Positions 45,687-58,190 are shown, counted from the first letter of the stretch. The stretch is DNA of 64,000 nucleotides from Sulfitobacter sp. M05 (GCF_029285175.1 NZ_JABEDH010000001.1:868001-932000); one strand, 5' to 3'. Notes: generated by a model from the sequence alone, not told the origin. Numbers and translations are program-made.

Positions 45687-46532
45687 ATGTCCCATATTTT
45701 GCGTATGCCGCTGCTGGCCCTGTCGATGTTTTGCGCTTTGGCCTTGGCCTTTCAGAGCCAAACCGCACAGGCCGCTGATCGTGGCCGGTTGGAAGCATTC
45801 CTTGAAGTGACCGGCTTTGATGTCGCGCTGGAGAGTATCCGGCTATCGGCAGGGTCAGCGCCGCAGATGTTGGGACTAAGTGCCGATGACTTTGGCAGTG
45901 AATGGTCCCGTCTGGTCGACGAGGTGTTTGAAACCGAATTGATGCACGACATGGCGCTGGACATCCTGTCAAAGACTCTTAGCGACGATTTGCTGGATCA
46001 TGCTGCTGGCTTTTATGCGTCAGATCTGGGACGGCGGCTGGTGGCGGCGGAAAATGCATCACATATGGTTGAGGAAGACGGGCTGAAATCCGAAAGCGGC
46101 ACCTCGATCATTGATGGGTTGGTGCGCATCGGTTCCCCCCGCGTGACCTTGCTCAGCGAATTGAACCAAGCCAGTGATGTCGAGGACAGTTCGATCCGCG
46201 CCATTCAGGAGGTTCAGATCAGGTTTCTGATGGCTGCCGCCAGTGCCGGGGTGATCGAATTGCGGATGGATGAACCTGATCTGCGCGAGGCAATGCGCAG
46301 TCAGGAAGGCGAGATGCGCCGGTCAATCAAGGCGAATGCGCTGGCCAATGCCGCCTATACTTATCAGGCGTTTTCGGATGATGAGGTCGCACAATATGCC
46401 CGCGCCTTATCCGAGGAGAGTATGCAAAAAGTCTACGCCCTGATGAACGCCGTGCAATACGAAATTCAGGCCAACAGGTTTGAGGCGGTGGCCGCCCGCC
46501 TGTCGGCCATGCAGCCCAGTCAGGACCTGTGA
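45687..46532 (+). CDS. DUF2059 family secreted protein (first copy)
   Basis: A 281-aa periplasmic protein with a signal peptide (about 28 residues, ending AQA). It contains helical DUF2059-type regions: LEAFLEVTGFDVALESI, and the FYASDLGRRLVAAE motif that follows in this family. AAAGGAAC before the ATG at 45687 is a good ribosome-binding site and includes the upstream ATG at 45672, so I prefer 45687. It overlaps the next gene by 4 nt. Function unknown. Confidence 0.75.
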   Translation: MSHILRMPLLALSMFCALALAFQSQTAQAADRGRLEAFLEVTGFDVALESIRLSAGSAPQMLGLSADDFGSEWSRLVDEVFETELMHDMALDILSKTLSDDLLDHAAGFYASDLGRRLVAAENASHMVEEDGLKSESGTSIIDGLVRIGSPRVTLLSELNQASDVEDSSIRAIQEVQIRFLMAAASAGVIELRMDEPDLREAMRSQEGEMRRSIKANALANAAYTYQAFSDDEVAQYARALSEESMQKVYALMNAVQYEIQANRFEAVAARLSAMQPSQDL

Positions 46533-47365
46533 TGTCGCCGTTCTTCGGGGCTGGACGCGCGGTTCTTGTGACTTTTGCCCTTTGGGTGTTTGGTGCGTTG
46601 GCCGCTTCCGCTGATGCGCGGATGACCGCTCTGGTCGATGTGCTGAAACTGAACGAAGCGGCAATGATCCTCAGTGATGAGGGTAAGGTGCAGGCACAGG
46701 ACATCAACCTTGATATGCTGGACGGGCAGGGCGGTGCCGGCTGGGCGCAGCAGGTTGACCGGATTTATGCGCCGGCACTGATGGTGGAACTGGTGCGCGC
46801 CGAGCTTGAGCGTGAACTGTCCGGAGAAGCGCTGGAGGACGTGATCCGCTTTTACGCCGGCAGCCGTGGTACCCGGATTGTCGATCTGGAGAATGCTGCA
46901 CGGCGGGCGATACAGGATCCTGAGGTCGAAGCGGCGGCACGCGCGCGTTTTGCCGAGGTCGAAGACAGCATGGATAAACGTCTGGCACTGATCACCCGTT
47001 ATGTCGAACAGGGCGACATGATCTCACGCAATGTCACCAGTGCGCTGAACTCAAATTACCAATTTCTGCGTGGATTGGCCGAGGGCGGTGCCCTTGAAAT
47101 GACCGAAGAGGAAATGCTGGCAGATGCCGCAACGGACATCGAGGCCAGTACGCGCGATACCACAGAATGGCTGTTCGGTTTTTTGCTGCTCGCCTATCAC
47201 CCGTTGGATGACGATGATTTGCAGGCCTACATCACGTTTTGTGAAACAGACGCTGGTCAAGCATTGAACCGCGCCCTGTTTGAGGGGTTCGGCAAGGCTT
47301 ATGAGGATATCTCATATGCTTTGGGACGGGCGGTGGCATTGAACATGACCGCACAGGAGCTTTAG
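46529..47365 (+). CDS. DUF2059 family secreted protein (second copy)
   Basis: A 278-aa protein of the same build as its neighbour: signal peptide (ending ASA), a first helical region (MTALVDVLKLNEAAMILSDE) and the FYAGSRGTRIVDLENAARR motif matching FYASDLGRRLVAAENASH in the upstream copy. It is a diverged tandem duplicate, translationally coupled by ATGA. Retention of both suggests distinct partners or a hetero-complex. Confidence 0.72.
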   Translation: MMSPFFGAGRAVLVTFALWVFGALAASADARMTALVDVLKLNEAAMILSDEGKVQAQDINLDMLDGQGGAGWAQQVDRIYAPALMVELVRAELERELSGEALEDVIRFYAGSRGTRIVDLENAARRAIQDPEVEAAARARFAEVEDSMDKRLALITRYVEQGDMISRNVTSALNSNYQFLRGLAEGGALEMTEEEMLADAATDIEASTRDTTEWLFGFLLLAYHPLDDDDLQAYITFCETDAGQALNRALFEGFGKAYEDISYALGRAVALNMTAQEL

Positions 47366-47530
47366 GCTCAGGACCCTAGGTCGTGTCTGGTTGTACTGGC
47401 TGGTTTTTTTTCGACAGATTGCACGAAGCGGAACAGCGGGAATTCCCACACCGCTGCACGTTCAGAGAGGCCGGAACGAATGAACAGGCGGAAATCACCG
47501 CTAATCCCTGCCGGATCACGCCAAACCTGC

Positions 47531-47559
47531 TTGACTTGAACCCGCAATCCCCCGATAAG
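47531..47559 (+). promoter_or_regulatory. Sigma70-type promoter of rplU-rpmA
   Basis: TTGACT, 17 bp, then GATAAG: the -35 is five of six to consensus. Transcription would start near 47566, giving a leader of about 138 nt before the rplU ATG. Confidence 0.55.
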
Positions 47560-47566
47560 CCGCGAA

Positions 47567-47599
47567 CCCGACAGGAATCCCTGTGACGGGTCTATTTTT
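47567..47599 (+). other. Leader hairpin with T tract upstream of rplU
   Basis: CCCG-a-CAGG-AATC-CCTG-tga-CGGG followed by TCTATTTTT. It would form at the very 5' end of the rplU transcript predicted from 47531-47559 and resembles a small attenuator. Confidence 0.4.
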
Positions 47600-47703
47600 A
47601 ATGACGCCCCAAGGGCGCGCTGTTCGAGGTGGATACGGTGTCAAATCCGGTCCGAAACTCCCAGACGGGGACCACAGAACGCGGGAATATGAAGGAAGAC
47701 ACG

Positions 47704-48411
47704 ATGTTCGCAGTCATCAAGACTGGCGGAAAGCAGTACAAAGTAGCCTCGGGCGATATCCTCCGGGTAGAACGTATTGCAGCAAACGCCGGTGAAACAG
47801 TCCAGTTTAACGAAGTGCTGATGCTGGGCGGCGACAAGCCGCAGGTTGGCGCACCGCTGATCGAAGACGCTGCGGTTCAGGCCGAAGTTGTCGACCAGAT
47901 CAAAGGTGAGAAAGTTATCAACTTCGTCAAGCGTCGTCGTAAACACTCTTCCAAGCGCACCAAGGGCCACCGTCAAAAGCTGACACTGGTCAAAATCGGT
48001 GACATCCTTGAAACCGGTGCCGGCAAATCCAAAGTGATGGCCGCTGTTGGTACAGGTTCCGTTTCTGCCGCTGCGGTTGCCGCAATCACCGGCAAAGCCA
48101 CAGACGAGGCTGCTACGCCTGCAAAAGCCAAAAAGGCCGCTGCACCGAAGGCAGAAGCCGCGCCAAAGGCTGCCAAGAAAGCTGCGCCTAAAAAGGCCGC
48201 TGCGAAAGCCGATGGCGATGATCTGTCCGAAATCTCCGGCGTTGGCCCGGTTATCGTGGGCAAGCTGAACGCAGAAGGTATCACAACCTTCGCACAGATC
48301 GCCGCATGGACAGACGCGGACGTTGAAGCTATTGAAGAGAAACTGTCGTTCAAAGGTCGCGTCGGTCGTGAAGACTGGATCGCACAGGCCAAAGAACTGG
48401 CTAAAGGTTAA
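47704..48411 (+). CDS. rplU: Ribosomal protein bL21 with helix-hairpin-helix extension
   Basis: Large-subunit protein. The first ~103 of 235 residues are a normal bL21 ([14 protein letters not shown], and [16 protein letters not shown] near 76-90). A linker (about 130-170) rich in Ala, Lys and Pro follows, and residues 172-235 form a helix-hairpin-helix-like domain ([20 protein letters not shown]...). This tail is known from some alphaproteobacterial L21 annotations but its job is unknown. The ATG at 47704 is preceded by GGAAGGA. rpmA follows after 11 nt. Confidence 0.95.
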   Translation: MFAVIKTGGKQYKVASGDILRVERIAANAGETVQFNEVLMLGGDKPQVGAPLIEDAAVQAEVVDQIKGEKVINFVKRRRKHSSKRTKGHRQKLTLVKIGDILETGAGKSKVMAAVGTGSVSAAAVAAITGKATDEAATPAKAKKAAAPKAEAAPKAAKKAAPKKAAAKADGDDLSEISGVGPVIVGKLNAEGITTFAQIAAWTDADVEAIEEKLSFKGRVGREDWIAQAKELAKG

Positions 48412-48422
48412 GGAGAGACCAA

Positions 48423-48692
48423 ATGGCACATAAAAAAGCAGGCGGCTCATCCCGTAACGGACGCGACTCAGCTGGTCGTCGTCTTGGCGTTAAGAAATAT
48501 GGCGGCGAAGCTGTCATCCCCGGCAACATCATCGTGCGTCAGCGCGGCACCAAGTTCTGGCCAGCCGACGGCGTTGGCATGGGCAAGGATCACACGATCT
48601 TTGCGACAGTTGACGGTGCAGTGACCTTCCACAAAGGTCTGAAAAACCGCACGTTTATTTCTGTACTCCCGACGGCGGAAGCCGCAGAATAA
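48423..48692 (+). CDS. rpmA: Ribosomal protein bL27
   Basis: An 89-aa large-subunit protein with the conserved [16 protein letters not shown] start (no cleavable N-terminal extension), the [10 protein letters not shown] motif and [27 protein letters not shown] precedes the ATG. It forms the usual rplU-rpmA pair and is followed by a strong terminator. Confidence 0.98.
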   Translation: MAHKKAGGSSRNGRDSAGRRLGVKKYGGEAVIPGNIIVRQRGTKFWPADGVGMGKDHTIFATVDGAVTFHKGLKNRTFISVLPTAEAAE

Positions 48693-48721
48693 GCCGTACC
48701 CGTAAGGTTTGAAAATTTTTA

Positions 48722-48750
48722 GGGATCGGTGGAGACACCGGTCCCTTTTT
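48722..48750 (+). terminator. Intrinsic terminator of rplU-rpmA
   Basis: GGGATCGGTG-GAGA-CACCGGTCCC, a 10-bp stem with one G-T wobble and a GNRA-type loop, followed by TTTTT, 29 nt after the rpmA stop. Confidence 0.93.
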
Positions 48751-48797
48751 CATTTGTATTGCCCGAAATCACCCGCCAACCGGAAAGGAGTGGTGCG

Positions 48798-49355
48798 ATG
48801 ACACAGACTGACCTGCCCATTCTGGCAGATGGCGATTTGCGCCTGCGGTCACCCCGGCTGGAAGATGCCGAGGCGCGGCTGGCCCTGGGCGTGGTGCCCG
48901 AAATCCAGCATATGTTCGGCATCAATCCTGACGATTGCGCGCCAATGACGCCTGTCATGGCAAACAACTGGGTAACGTCGCGGATGAACACGCCGCTGTG
49001 CTGGGTGATCGACCATGAAAACCGAATGATAGGGGATGCGTTCTTTCACACGGTTGATACCCGCGACAGGCGCGCCTCGCTGGCGCTTGGCATTCTTGAT
49101 CCCAATCTGTTGGGGCAAGGGCTGGGCACCCGTGTCTTGCATTTGCTGGCCTATCACGCCTTTGGCGCAATGAACCTGCACCGGATTGCCTTGCGGGTGA
49201 TTGAATATAACGAACGCGCCATTGCCGCCTATAAAAAGGTGGGTTTTGTTGTCGAAGGCCGTGAACGACAGTCCGCACGTGTTGGCAATACATGGCACGA
49301 CGATATCATCATGGGGCTGCTGGCCCCGCAGTATCATGCGGCAGCGTCAACATGA
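48798..49355 (+). CDS. GNAT family N-acetyltransferase (RimJ/RimL-like)
   Basis: A 185-aa acetyltransferase. The acetyl-CoA motif is GQGLGTRVLHLLAYHAF (about 117-133) and the C-terminal NERAIAAYKKVGFVVEGRERQS matches RimJ/RimL enzymes acting on protein N-termini or small amines. ATG 48798 is preceded by AAAGGAG; the in-frame codon at 48729 lies inside the rpmA terminator and is rejected. It overlaps the LysE-type exporter by 4 nt. Confidence 0.88.
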   Translation: MTQTDLPILADGDLRLRSPRLEDAEARLALGVVPEIQHMFGINPDDCAPMTPVMANNWVTSRMNTPLCWVIDHENRMIGDAFFHTVDTRDRRASLALGILDPNLLGQGLGTRVLHLLAYHAFGAMNLHRIALRVIEYNERAIAAYKKVGFVVEGRERQSARVGNTWHDDIIMGLLAPQYHAAAST

Positions 49356-49950
49356 GCATCGCGATCCTGCCCCTTGCTATCTTTGCCGCCTCTCAGGTTG
49401 GCACGCCGGGCCCTGCAAACATGGCGCTCTTGGCCACCGGTGCGCGGTTCGGGTTTCGCGCCGCCTTGCCCTTTGTCGCCGGCGTCGCCCTGGGCAAACA
49501 GCTGATCATCTGGCCTATCGGATTTGGTCTGATGGAGCTGGCCGAGGCCGCGCCGGGGCTGTTTCTGGCGCTGAAATACATCTCTGCCGCCTATATCATC
49601 TGGCTGGCGTGGAAGGTTGCGAACCTGCGCCTTGATGCCGCCGCCGGCACCGATAACGTCCCCGGTTTCGCCGCAGGGCTGCTTGTGCATCCCCTGAATC
49701 CAAAGGCTTGGGCGATGATTGTCGGCGGATTCACAGCCTTTGTCGGGCCAGATACCTCGACATTGACAGCAACAGCAACCATCGCAGCCGTCTTGCTGGG
49801 ATGTCAGATCGTCTTGCACCCGATCTGGACTTTGGCGGGGGACAGGATCGCCAAGACTGTTGCAGGAACACGTGCAGAACCCTATCTGATGTGGACATTG
49901 GCCGGCCTCACCGTCGCCTCTGTTTTATTCGTATTGTTCGGAGGAGGAAC

Positions 49951-49954
<4 letters not shown>
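49352..49954 (+). CDS. LysE family translocator
   Basis: A 200-aa inner-membrane exporter of the LysE/RhtB type with six helices. The family motif GTPGPANMALLATGARFG (about 17-34) is intact. Substrates of relatives are amino acids and their derivatives. It is coupled to an acetyltransferase gene on each side, by ATGA overlaps, which suggests acetylation and export act on related compounds. RBS is inside the upstream gene. Confidence 0.88.
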
Positions 49955-52648
<2,694 letters not shown>

Positions 52649-52692
52649 CATCCAAGGCTGCGCAAATAACTTTAAGAGGCGAGTACAAGCAT

Positions 52693-53958
52693 ATGGAAAA
52701 TATCGATAATATTTCAAACCTGATGACTGACATCGGGGCACGTGCCAAAGCGGCAGCCGCACAGGTGGCCGTCGCCTCGCCGGAACGCAAACACGCCGCC
52801 TTGATCAGCGCGGCAGAAAATATGTGGAAAAACCGCGACACCATCCTGAACGCCAACGCCGATGATCTGGCGTATGGCCGTGAGAAAGGTCTGTCGGATG
52901 CGATGATGGACCGCCTGATGCTGGACGAAAGCCGCATTCAGTCCATGGTGGACGGGCTGCGCAGCGTTGCCGAGCAAACCGATCCTGTGGGCGAGGTGAT
53001 TTCGGAATGGGATCAACCTTCGGGTTTGAACATCCGCCGTGTGCGCACACCATTGGGCGTGATCGGGGTAATCTATGAAAGCCGCCCCAATGTGACCGCA
53101 GATGCTGGGGCGCTGTGTCTGAAAGCGGGCAATGCCGTGATCCTGCGGGGTGGTTCCGAAAGCTTTAACTCGTCACGCGCCATTCATGCCTGTTTGCAGC
53201 AGGGGCTGCGCGATGCGAACCTGCCCGAAGATGCGGTACAACTGGTGCCCACCCGTGACCGCGCTGCCGTGAGCGAAATGCTCAAGATGACCAATGTTAT
53301 TGATGTGATTGTGCCACGCGGGGGCAAAGGCTTGGTTGGATTGGTCCAGCGCGAGGCCCGGGTGCCGGTTTTCGCGCATCTCGAAGGCATTGTGCATATC
53401 TATATAGACGAACAGGCCGATCCTGAAAAAGCCCTTAAAATTGTGCTGAACGCCAAGACGCGACGCACGGGTATCTGCGGTGCCGCCGAGTGTTTGCTGA
53501 TCCATGAAGGGATCGTAAACACCATTGGGCAAGGCATTCTGCGGGCTTTGGTCGATGCGGGTGTCGACGTACGTGGCGATGCGGCGCTGCAAAACATCGA
53601 CGGGGTTCGCCCGGCGACGGCGGAAGACTGGGGCTGTGAATACCTTGACATGATCATCGCGGCCAAGACGGTCAGCGGCGTCGAGGACGCGATTGATCAT
53701 ATTCGCACCTATGGCTCTAACCACACCGATTGTATCATCACCGAAGATGCGGCAACCGCCCAAACCTTTATGAACCATTTGGATTCCGCAATTCTGATGC
53801 ATAATGCCTCGACCCAGTTTGCCGATGGCGGTGAATTCGGGATGGGTGCTGAAATCGGTATTGCGACCGGAAAGATGCATGCGCGCGGGCCTGTTGGCGC
53901 GGCGCAGCTGACCAGCTTTAAATATCTGGTGACCGGGGACGGAACGGTTCGGGCCTAA
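52693..53958 (+). CDS. proA: Glutamate-5-semialdehyde dehydrogenase
   Basis: Second enzyme of proline synthesis, reducing gamma-glutamyl phosphate. The 421-aa aldehyde dehydrogenase-fold protein contains the catalytic Cys in [11 protein letters not shown], the NADP site [10 protein letters not shown] and the C-terminal [23 protein letters not shown] precedes the ATG. The 3' end overlaps convergent chpT by 4 nt. Confidence 0.97.
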   Translation: MENIDNISNLMTDIGARAKAAAAQVAVASPERKHAALISAAENMWKNRDTILNANADDLAYGREKGLSDAMMDRLMLDESRIQSMVDGLRSVAEQTDPVGEVISEWDQPSGLNIRRVRTPLGVIGVIYESRPNVTADAGALCLKAGNAVILRGGSESFNSSRAIHACLQQGLRDANLPEDAVQLVPTRDRAAVSEMLKMTNVIDVIVPRGGKGLVGLVQREARVPVFAHLEGIVHIYIDEQADPEKALKIVLNAKTRRTGICGAAECLLIHEGIVNTIGQGILRALVDAGVDVRGDAALQNIDGVRPATAEDWGCEYLDMIIAAKTVSGVEDAIDHIRTYGSNHTDCIITEDAATAQTFMNHLDSAILMHNASTQFADGGEFGMGAEIGIATGKMHARGPVGAAQLTSFKYLVTGDGTVRA

Positions 53959-54551
53959 AATGCCACTTGAATGGTGGTGTCGTCGGTTTGACAGGTAACG
54001 CGCCGCGCGCAATCCTGTGCAATCAGGGGCAAAAGGGCAAACTGTACATGCGAGGGCAGCAGATCATTTTGGGCCGCTGCCCCCGAAAGCAGCGCCCATA
54101 GGTCGGCATTCACATTGACGCGGTCTGCCGTGCCGGCCAGTGACCAGCGCCCCTCTGTGCAGCTGATGTCGATTTTTCCACCATAGGGCATTGCGGTTTC
54201 CATGCACATCACCGCCAGAAACACCAGGCGGACTTCAGCCCGCTGCACCGGGGTTTCAACAGTCCAGTTGGGCGTCAGCCGGCTTGCATCATAAAGATCA
54301 CGCAGGATTGACTGTACCTCGGCCACACCAACCAGTTGATCCCCCGCCGCGCCGAACGCCACCCGAAAGAACCGGATGCGGGCGCTTGCATTGCCAACGC
54401 TTTCCCCGATCAAGCCAATTTCTGGACCGTCAGGATTGCCGGACATACCAAGCAGTTCCAGACCATTGTTGATCGCGCCAATCGGGGATATGAGGTCATG
54501 ACAGATACGGCTGCCGATCAGCCCGGCCAGAGTGGTGTTCACATCATTCAT
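53955..54551 (-). CDS. chpT: Histidine phosphotransferase ChpT
   Basis: Phosphorelay protein that passes phosphate from CckA to CtrA (and CpdR). The 198-aa protein has the DHp-like helix with His18 in [20 protein letters not shown] (H-D-L pattern) and a degenerate ATPase-like domain. ATG 54551 is favoured; a longer frame to 54683 is antisense to the DUF3553 gene. In Rhodobacterales this pathway controls motility, gene transfer agent and quorum-sensing responses. CckA and CtrA are not in the window. Confidence 0.88.
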   Translation of the reverse strand: MNDVNTTLAGLIGSRICHDLISPIGAINNGLELLGMSGNPDGPEIGLIGESVGNASARIRFFRVAFGAAGDQLVGVAEVQSILRDLYDASRLTPNWTVETPVQRAEVRLVFLAVMCMETAMPYGGKIDISCTEGRWSLAGTADRVNVNADLWALLSGAAAQNDLLPSHVQFALLPLIAQDCARRVTCQTDDTTIQVAF

Positions 54552-54599
54552 GCCTGCGGCCTGCGACGCAGCCCGAAACCGCCGACCGGAAGGCTGGAT

Positions 54600-54782
54600 A
54601 TGGACGACCTGAACGCAATCATGACGCCCGGCATGTTGGTGCGCCATCCGGACCGCCCCGAATGGGGCGTTGGACAGGTGCAAAGCAACATCGCAGGCAA
54701 GGTCACAGTGAACTTTCGGGACGAGGGCAAGATTGTCATCGACAGCTTTCGCATTGGGTTATTGCCGGTTTTTGATGACTGA
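54600..54782 (+). CDS. DUF3553 domain protein
   Basis: A 60-aa protein starting MDDLNAIMTPGMLVRHPDRP, with WGVGQVQSN and VTVNFRDEGKIVI: an SH3-like fold of the DUF3553 family, often found next to chpT. Function unknown; similar domains occur at the end of UvrD-type helicases. It lies divergent to chpT, with 48 bp between the starts. The longer frame beginning at 54336 is the chpT complement. Confidence 0.75.
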   Translation: MDDLNAIMTPGMLVRHPDRPEWGVGQVQSNIAGKVTVNFRDEGKIVIDSFRIGLLPVFDD

Positions 54783-54941
54783 ACTTGGTTTCCAAATGAT
54801 TAACAGCACTGAATTTAGGCGTGTGGATTTCAAAATGATGCAACCTAAAGGAAGCAATTGCAAGTGCCACCTGCATCATGGCCACAGCTTGCGTCGCAGG
54901 GTTGGTGCAGAACAATCACCACGACAAAGCATGATCGACCA

Positions 54942-55706
54942 ATGAATCAACAGCTTTCTCCGAAATTCGACGTCAGGCTGGCGCAATCCTGCGATGATCT
55001 GCGCGCCGCCCAACGGTTGCGTTATGATGTATTTATCCGCGAGCTGGGCGGAACAGGTCCGATGGTGGATCATCAGGCCGGACTTGAGCAAGACGCGCTG
55101 GACGGATTTTGCGATCACCTGTTGTTGGTGGACCAACACACAGATGCGGTCGTTGGTGTTTACCGTTTGTTGGGGCCAGAACATGCCACACGGGCAGGGC
55201 GGCACTATTGTGCCACCGAATACGATCTTGGGCCGTTGCTGATTTCAAACCGCCGCTTGCTTGAGCTGGGGCGGTCCTGCCTGCATCCAAATTATCGCGG
55301 CGGGGATGCGATGCACCACCTGTGGTCGGCATTGGCGCACTATGTGGCGCAGCACAAGATCGACATCCTCTTTGGTGTGGCGAGTTTTCCGGGGACAGAT
55401 GTAGAGGCTTTGGCCGCTCCTTTGTCGCTGCTGCATCACCGCCACCTTGCCCCGTCCGATCTGCGGGTGCGGGCGCTTGAGCCACATTTTCAGGACATGA
55501 ACCTGATTGCGCCCAACGCCTTGGACCGCAAGGCCGCAATGTTGCAGATACCCAGCCTGATCAAGGCCTATCTGCGCCTTGGCGGATACGTTGGGGAGGG
55601 GGCCTTTGTGGATCATGCTTTTAATACGGTTGATGTCTGTTTGATTATGGACACAGCCCGCCTGTCGCAAAGGCAGGCCCGCATCTACGGACATAAATCG
55701 CAATGA
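54942..55706 (+). CDS. olsB: L-ornithine N-alpha-acyltransferase OlsB
   Basis: First step of ornithine lipid synthesis: transfers a 3-hydroxyacyl chain from ACP to ornithine. The 254-aa GNAT-type protein shows QRLRYDVFIRELGG, DHLLLVD, VYRLLGP and ELGRSCLHPNYRGGDAMH, all typical. The ATG at 54942 gives the family N-terminus. olsA overlaps it by 4 nt. Ornithine lipids replace phospholipids in phosphate-poor seawater, which fits the Na/Pi transporter gene nearby. Confidence 0.9.
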   Translation: MNQQLSPKFDVRLAQSCDDLRAAQRLRYDVFIRELGGTGPMVDHQAGLEQDALDGFCDHLLLVDQHTDAVVGVYRLLGPEHATRAGRHYCATEYDLGPLLISNRRLLELGRSCLHPNYRGGDAMHHLWSALAHYVAQHKIDILFGVASFPGTDVEALAAPLSLLHHRHLAPSDLRVRALEPHFQDMNLIAPNALDRKAAMLQIPSLIKAYLRLGGYVGEGAFVDHAFNTVDVCLIMDTARLSQRQARIYGHKSQ

Positions 55707-56536
55707 CGACACGTTGGGAAAGTGACACGCCGCCAGCCCTTCCTGCCATCACGCCAGCCGGTTGGGTCAGGGTGATTGTGCGGGCACTTGCGCTGATCGT
55801 GCTGGTGTTTGGCGGGCTTTTGGTCCTGCTTTTGCTGCGACTGGTCGAACGGCCCTTCTTTGGCCTGCACCGGCCAATGACACCCCATATTACACAGTTT
55901 GTCTGTCGCAATGCCCTGCGGCTGCTGGGATTGCGCTTGCAGGTATCGGGTGCGCCGATGAAAGGGCAGGGGGCAATTGTTGCCAATCATACATCTTGGC
56001 TGGATATCTTCGTGTTGAACGCCAGCAAGCGGATCTACTTTGTATCCAAGTCCGAAGTGGCCAATTGGCCCGGGATCGGCTGGCTGGCCCGCGCCACAGG
56101 CACCGTGTTTGTGGTGCGTGATCCCGCACAGGCAAGGGCGCAAACCCAACTGTTCGAAGACAGATTATTGGCCGGTCACAAGTTGTTGTTCTTCCCCGAG
56201 GGCACCAGCACCGACGGGCTACAGGTACTGCCGTTCAAAACCACGCTGTTCCAGTCGTTTCTTTCACCCAACATCAAAAGCGAAATCGCCGTGCAACCAG
56301 TCAGCGTAACCTATCATCCGCCCAAAGGAGCCGATCCGCGGTTTTACGGCTGGTGGGGGGATACCTCCTTTGGCGCGCATCTGCTGGTCACTCTGGCGCC
56401 GGCGCGACAAGGCTGGGTCGAAGTCACCTATCACCAGCCACTGCCCGTGACCGACTATCAAAACCGCAAGGCCCTTGCGCTGGATTGCGAAACCGCAGTG
56501 CGCATGGGGCATAGGTCGGGGGTGGATGCCGGCTGA
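55703..56536 (+). CDS. olsA: Lyso-ornithine lipid acyltransferase OlsA
   Basis: PlsC-family O-acyltransferase of 277 aa that adds the second acyl chain to lyso-ornithine lipid and can also act on lysophosphatidate. A transmembrane helix (about 24-45) precedes the motifs NHTSWLDIF (HX4D), FPEGTSTDG and VQPVSVTYHP. The olsB-olsA order and overlap support the OlsA call over a general PlsC. Confidence 0.9.
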   Translation: MTTRWESDTPPALPAITPAGWVRVIVRALALIVLVFGGLLVLLLLRLVERPFFGLHRPMTPHITQFVCRNALRLLGLRLQVSGAPMKGQGAIVANHTSWLDIFVLNASKRIYFVSKSEVANWPGIGWLARATGTVFVVRDPAQARAQTQLFEDRLLAGHKLLFFPEGTSTDGLQVLPFKTTLFQSFLSPNIKSEIAVQPVSVTYHPPKGADPRFYGWWGDTSFGAHLLVTLAPARQGWVEVTYHQPLPVTDYQNRKALALDCETAVRMGHRSGVDAG

Positions 56537-56560
56537 CCCCCAGCCCGCATATGTCCCGCG

Positions 56561-57130
56561 TTATTCGATATGGGCAAACACCGCGTCGGGCACTGGCCCC
56601 ATGCGACCGCCCACATTCCAGTCCATTTCGAGACAGGCGCTGCCCTTACGCTGGAAATACGTGATTTCAATCGGATACCATGCGGCTTCTGGCACCACGA
56701 CCTCCTGAATGCCGGCGGGTTCGCAGGCATGGACCCCGTCATAAAGCCCGATCTGCTGGCCGCCGATACTGGCGGCGATCCCATCATTGCTGATCAACTC
56801 GACTTCAAAAGTGCCGGCCATGTCAAAGCGGATAAACCCGCTGATCGCGGCGGCTACTTTAGTGGCCTTCTTTGACGTCAGGGTCATCTCCCCTTCGTTA
56901 GTGTCCACATAGGACAACCCTTTGATTGGCGGTCCCTTTTTCGCAGACCCCAAGGCGTCAGCGGCATCTTCCAACAGGCGCACGTCCCTTGGGTAAGCAT
57001 AAGAAACCGCCAGCCCGGGTGAAAGATCATCCACTGTGGGCTGTGGATCAGCGGGGGACAGTGTAACGGATTGCGCAAAACCTGGCGTGGCCAGCGCGCA
57101 GGCAAAAACCGCAGCAAATCGGTAGATCAT
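56561..57130 (-). CDS. Secreted PA14-like domain protein
   Basis: A 189-aa periplasmic protein: signal peptide (MIYRFAAVFACALATPGFAQ, cleaved after AQ), then a PA14-like beta fold (FIRFDMAGTFEVELISNDGI, IGGQQIGLYDGVHACEPAGI, YPIEITYFQRKGSACLEMDW). Such domains bind carbohydrates or act in adhesion; no partner domain is present. GGGAG precedes the ATG at 57130. It converges on olsA with a 24-bp gap. Confidence 0.72.
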   Translation of the reverse strand: MIYRFAAVFACALATPGFAQSVTLSPADPQPTVDDLSPGLAVSYAYPRDVRLLEDAADALGSAKKGPPIKGLSYVDTNEGEMTLTSKKATKVAAAISGFIRFDMAGTFEVELISNDGIAASIGGQQIGLYDGVHACEPAGIQEVVVPEAAWYPIEITYFQRKGSACLEMDWNVGGRMGPVPDAVFAHIE

Positions 57131-57381
57131 TCTATGACTCCCAGAGGATTGATTTTCCTGCCACTTTGTCCCAGCTTTTGCAGGCTGTCTATTGAATTCA
57201 AGGGCAGGGCGGCCCGACATCCATTTGGCCCTTGTGCCCATGTGGTTTCTGCCTTAAGGACGCGGCACTTAAACCCGCAGTCGGGGTTGGGCTGTTGCAG
57301 GGAGAAATCCTGTAAAGTCCGCCGGTTGGTTCCAAATGGGATCATACCCCCGATGAGGCTAAACCGGAAAGGTATACCGAC

Positions 57382-58164
57382 ATGGCTCTTCCTGAGTTCT
57401 CCATGCGTCAGCTGCTTGAAGCAGGCGTACACTTTGGCCACCAGACGCAGCGCTGGAACCCACGTATGGGTCCGTACATTTACGGCGCGCGTAACGGCAT
57501 TCACATCATGGACCTGACACAGACAGTTCCAATGCTGGACGAAGCATTGAAATTGATCCGTGACACAGTTGCCAAGGGCGGCTCGATCCTGTTCGTCGGC
57601 ACCAAGCGTCAGGCCGCACAGCCGATCGCCGATGCCGCAGAAAAATGCGCACAGTATTACATGAACCACCGCTGGCTCGGCGGCACACTGACCAACTGGC
57701 AGACCGTGTCCAAGTCCATCAACCGCTTGAAATCGATCGACGAACAGTCCGAGCGCGGCTTTGAAGGTCTGACCAAGAAAGAGCGTCTGGGCATGGAACG
57801 TGACCAGGGTAAGCTTCAGGCTTCTTTGGGTGGTATCCGCGAAATGGGCGGCCGTCCCGACCTGATCTTCGTAATCGACGTGAAAAAAGAAGCGCTGGCT
57901 GTGGCCGAAGCCAACAAACTGGGCATTCCGGTTGTGGCCGTGGTTGACACCAACTGCTCGCCTGACGGCATCGACTACATCATCCCAGGCAACGACGACG
58001 CGGCACGCGCCATCGGCCTCTACTGCGATCTGGCCGCACGTGCGGCACTCGACGGCATGTCCGCGCAACTGGGCGCGGCTGGTGTTGATCTGGGCGCAAT
58101 GGAAGAAGCACCTGTCGAAGAAGCGCTGGCTGAAGACGCAGCTGCCGAGACACCTGCGGCGTAA
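57382..58164 (+). CDS. rpsB: Ribosomal protein uS2
   Basis: Small-subunit protein of 260 aa. Landmarks are [20 protein letters not shown] and [11 protein letters not shown], then FVGTKRQA and WLGGTLTNW. The C-terminal 25 residues are acidic and Ala/Glu-rich ([20 protein letters not shown]), an alphaproteobacterial feature. It heads the rpsB-tsf pair. The 251-bp leader shows no clear riboregulator. Confidence 0.98.
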   Translation: MALPEFSMRQLLEAGVHFGHQTQRWNPRMGPYIYGARNGIHIMDLTQTVPMLDEALKLIRDTVAKGGSILFVGTKRQAAQPIADAAEKCAQYYMNHRWLGGTLTNWQTVSKSINRLKSIDEQSERGFEGLTKKERLGMERDQGKLQASLGGIREMGGRPDLIFVIDVKKEALAVAEANKLGIPVVAVVDTNCSPDGIDYIIPGNDDAARAIGLYCDLAARAALDGMSAQLGAAGVDLGAMEEAPVEEALAEDAAAETPAA

Positions 58165-58190
58165 GCCAGGGTTCAGGCCTGACACGATTT

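Larger units (their letters stand above)
47366..47703. other. rplU leader region
   Basis: 338 bp without a gene. The second half carries the rplU promoter and a short leader hairpin (47567-47590) followed by TCTATTTTT; the first half shows nothing recognisable. Confidence 0.6.

Noticed and set aside
54798-54945. Leader ORF of about 49 codons ending in an ATGA overlap with olsB
   Set aside because: Overlap is suggestive of coupling, but there is no clear ribosome-binding site and its composition (Cys/His/Arg-rich) looks non-coding.
57127-58185. 352-aa minus-strand frame
   Set aside because: Antisense to rpsB along most of its length; Cys/His/Phe-rich composition typical of a shadow.
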